Shown here in pieces: positions 62,232 through 64,000 of a DNA stretch of 64,000 nt. The translations under genes were made by a program, and so were the position numbers. The notes beneath the pieces were generated by a model. It saw only the letters and a list, made by a program, of their open reading frames with translations, was not told the origin of the DNA and did not search any database. The stretch's first letter is position 1; each line of letters opens with the position of its first letter. The DNA lies in assembly GCF_014397245.1 (NCBI RefSeq), contig NZ_JACLHY010000001.1, positions 558,001-622,000 on the forward strand, in the 5' to 3' direction. This DNA is from Arenibacter arenosicollis (GTDB taxonomy: Bacteria; Bacteroidota; Bacteroidia; Flavobacteriales; Flavobacteriaceae).

Positions 62232-64000
62232 ATGTCGCTTCAAATTGCCAAATATTTATCGCTCTTTACCGCAGCGGCGCTTTGTTTAACAGGTTGCCAG
62301 GATGTAACTTCTACCAATACCGATTCCAGTAAGTATACCAATTGGTCCTCCTATTTGGGCGGGCCGGACCGCAACCACTATTCCACCCTTTCACAAATAA
62401 CCCAGGAAAATGTTACCCAACTTAAGGTGGCCTGGTCTTACTCCGCACCGGATAGCGGTCAGATGCAAATGAATCCCATTGTAGTGGATACTATCTTGTA
62501 CGGAGTTACGGCTGCATTGCGGGCTGTGGCGCTCGACGCCCGAACTGGATTGGAAATATGGAGATTTGGCGATTCATTAAACCAGGAGAATTCCACCAGC
62601 CGAGGCGTAGCATACTGGAAAAAAGATGATGACGAACGCATTCTGTTTACCCAAGGTGCCAATCTTTTTGCCTTAAATGCAAAGACAGGCGAACTTATTT
62701 CTTCATTTGGTGAAAATGGAAAAATTGACCTGCACTCCGGATTGCCATCTAATGCAAAAGATAAATTTGTAGTATCCAACACTCCGGGAACGGTTTTCAA
62801 GGATCTAATAGTAATGCCTATTCGACTGTCTGAGGGGAGTGGTGCAGCCCCGGGAGACACTATGGCTTTTAATGTAATAACGGGGACCCTGGAATGGGCA
62901 TTCCATACCATACCCCATCCTGGTGAACCTGGTAATGAAACCTGGGAAGATCCCAATACCTATAAAAGTGACACCGTAGGTGCGGCCAACAACTGGGCCG
63001 GTATGGCCTTGGATGAAGAAACTGGAACACTTTACGTGCCAACAGGATCTGCAGCTCCCGATTTTTACGGCGGCAATAGAAAGGGAAGTAATCTTTATGC
63101 CAATTCTTTATTGGCATTGAATGCCAATACCGGAAAACTCCTTTGGCATTACCAATTTACCCACCACGATCTATGGGATAGAGATCCTCCGGCACCCCCC
63201 AATCTATTAACAATTACCAGAGCGGGAAAAAAGATTCCAGCCGTGGCCCAAGTAACAAAGCAGGGATATGTATTTCTTTTCGATAGGGGAATGGGGGCCC
63301 CTTTGTTCGATATTGAGGAAATCCCCGTACCTGCCTCTACTTTAGAAGGTGAAAAAACTTGGGAAACCCAACCATTTCCAACAAAACCCAAGCCTTTTGC
63401 AAGGCAATCCAATCTTTTGACCGAAAACGACCTTAGTCCATATGCCGAAAACAAGGAGGAATTACTGACTCAGTTCAATGAAGCGGATAAAAGAATCTAC
63501 GCTCCACCGGGTTTGAATCCAGTTCTCCTATTGCCTGGATATGACGGAGCTGCTGAATGGGGTGGGGCTGCGGCCGACCCCGAGGAGGGTATTATTTACG
63601 TAAACTCCAATGAAATGGCCTGGTTCCTTCAAATGAAAAGAGATACCTTGGATACAAACCTGCCATTAGGGGAAAGTACCTATAACAAATATTGCGTTGT
63701 ATGCCATCAAAAGAACCGTAATGGTAATGTTGCAAGTGGATATCCATCCCTCCTAAACCTAAAATCATCTCATAAAAAAGACGCTGTTGCCTTGACTATT
63801 CAAAAGGGAAAAGGAATGATGACCGGATTTCCACAGATTACGAAAGAGGAAATGGACGCATTGCTTCAATTCTTGTATGGAGAGGAGAAATTAAAAAAGG
63901 TAGCTAAAAATGAGGCAAAACCTATAGAAACTACTTATAAACATACCGGGTATAAAAAATTCTTGGATAGTAATGGACTGCCTGCCATTTCCCCGCCATG
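62232..64000 (+). CDS. PQQ-dependent dehydrogenase with cytochrome c domain, partial at right edge
   Basis: Starts at ATG 62232 and is open to the window end (589 codons seen), so it is truncated by the edge, not broken. Lipobox AALCLTGC (Cys22). A quinoprotein propeller follows (NWSSYLGGPDRNHYSTLSQI, LDARTGLEIWRFG, NAKTGELISSFGENGKIDL, YVPTGSAAPDFYGG, THHDLWDRDPPAPPNL), related to membrane quinoprotein glucose/alcohol dehydrogenases. A cytochrome c domain with CVVCH at 488-492 is inserted in the propeller, whose later blades are beyond the edge. Periplasmic oxidation of a sugar or alcohol with electron transfer to the respiratory chain. Confidence 0.93.
   Translation, partial: MSLQIAKYLSLFTAAALCLTGCQDVTSTNTDSSKYTNWSSYLGGPDRNHYSTLSQITQENVTQLKVAWSYSAPDSGQMQMNPIVVDTILYGVTAALRAVALDARTGLEIWRFGDSLNQENSTSRGVAYWKKDDDERILFTQGANLFALNAKTGELISSFGENGKIDLHSGLPSNAKDKFVVSNTPGTVFKDLIVMPIRLSEGSGAAPGDTMAFNVITGTLEWAFHTIPHPGEPGNETWEDPNTYKSDTVGAANNWAGMALDEETGTLYVPTGSAAPDFYGGNRKGSNLYANSLLALNANTGKLLWHYQFTHHDLWDRDPPAPPNLLTITRAGKKIPAVAQVTKQGYVFLFDRGMGAPLFDIEEIPVPASTLEGEKTWETQPFPTKPKPFARQSNLLTENDLSPYAENKEELLTQFNEADKRIYAPPGLNPVLLLPGYDGAAEWGGAAADPEEGIIYVNSNEMAWFLQMKRDTLDTNLPLGESTYNKYCVVCHQKNRNGNVASGYPSLLNLKSSHKKDAVALTIQKGKGMMTGFPQITKEEMDALLQFLYGEEKLKKVAKNEAKPIETTYKHTGYKKFLDSNGLPAISPP

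Overview
This window is chromosome from a member of the Bacteroidota, most likely a marine Flavobacteriaceae (Maribacter, Arenibacter or Zobellia type). The evidence is a type IX secretion sorting domain on a GH85 glycosidase, a TonB-receptor-like barrel, many lipoproteins with Cys lipoboxes, TAnnTTTG-type -7 promoter boxes, methylmalonyl-CoA epimerase, and low GC. The genus is inference.

Layout. (1) 0.6-8.0 kb, plus strand: a carbohydrate-catabolic run with a secreted helical protein of unknown function, a SUMF1-like protein, a large glycosidase-like lipoprotein, two DapA/NanA-family aldolases and a Gfo/Idh/MocA oxidoreductase. A strong hairpin at 8027-8059 closes it. (2) 8.1-17.7 kb, minus strand: a T9SS-exported endo-beta-N-acetylglucosaminidase (GH85), then a PVC-type dehydrogenase with cytochrome c, an SBF transporter, and four exported or lipid-anchored small enzymes (SnoaL-like, RraA-like, RidA, SMP-30). 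(3) 18.2-22.5 kb, minus strand: three overlapping genes (SbnA-like synthase, FAD/NAD(P)-binding protein, Y4yA-like PLP decarboxylase), which look like a small biosynthetic unit for an unusual amino acid or siderophore precursor. (4) 22.8-24.8 kb: polyphosphate kinase.

(5) About 25.95-36.34 kb: an integrated element of roughly 10.4 kb in the 3' end of a CAU-anticodon tRNA gene. It carries a tyrosine integrase, an excisionase-like HTH protein and small hypothetical genes. A 1.4 kb stretch almost empty of genes follows, then a defence-like cargo: an EcoRI-family adenine methyltransferase overlapping a DUF262-HNH nuclease, a DUF262 + HEPN gene pair, and a DUF4062 protein. The DUF262-HEPN pair lies between two related, hairpin-rich intergenic repeats. 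Both element ends carry the same doubled ATTCGTCCCC motif. No conjugation or mobilisation gene was recognised. This is the part most likely to hold an undescribed system.

(6) 36.5-64 kb: core and housekeeping genes. These are methylmalonyl-CoA epimerase, rbfA, a LolE/FtsX-type permease, a DusB-type tRNA-dihydrouridine synthase, a TonB-receptor-like barrel, lepA, an SSS transporter, two divergent cation:proton antiporters, an MBL hydrolase, an S8 protease, an M1 peptidase, an AstE-like enzyme overlapping a GCS2-CBS fusion, rnpA, a C-terminal processing protease, a DUF5009 membrane protein, an SGNH hydrolase, and a PQQ dehydrogenase cut by the right edge.

All calls come from reading the translated sequences; no database search was run.
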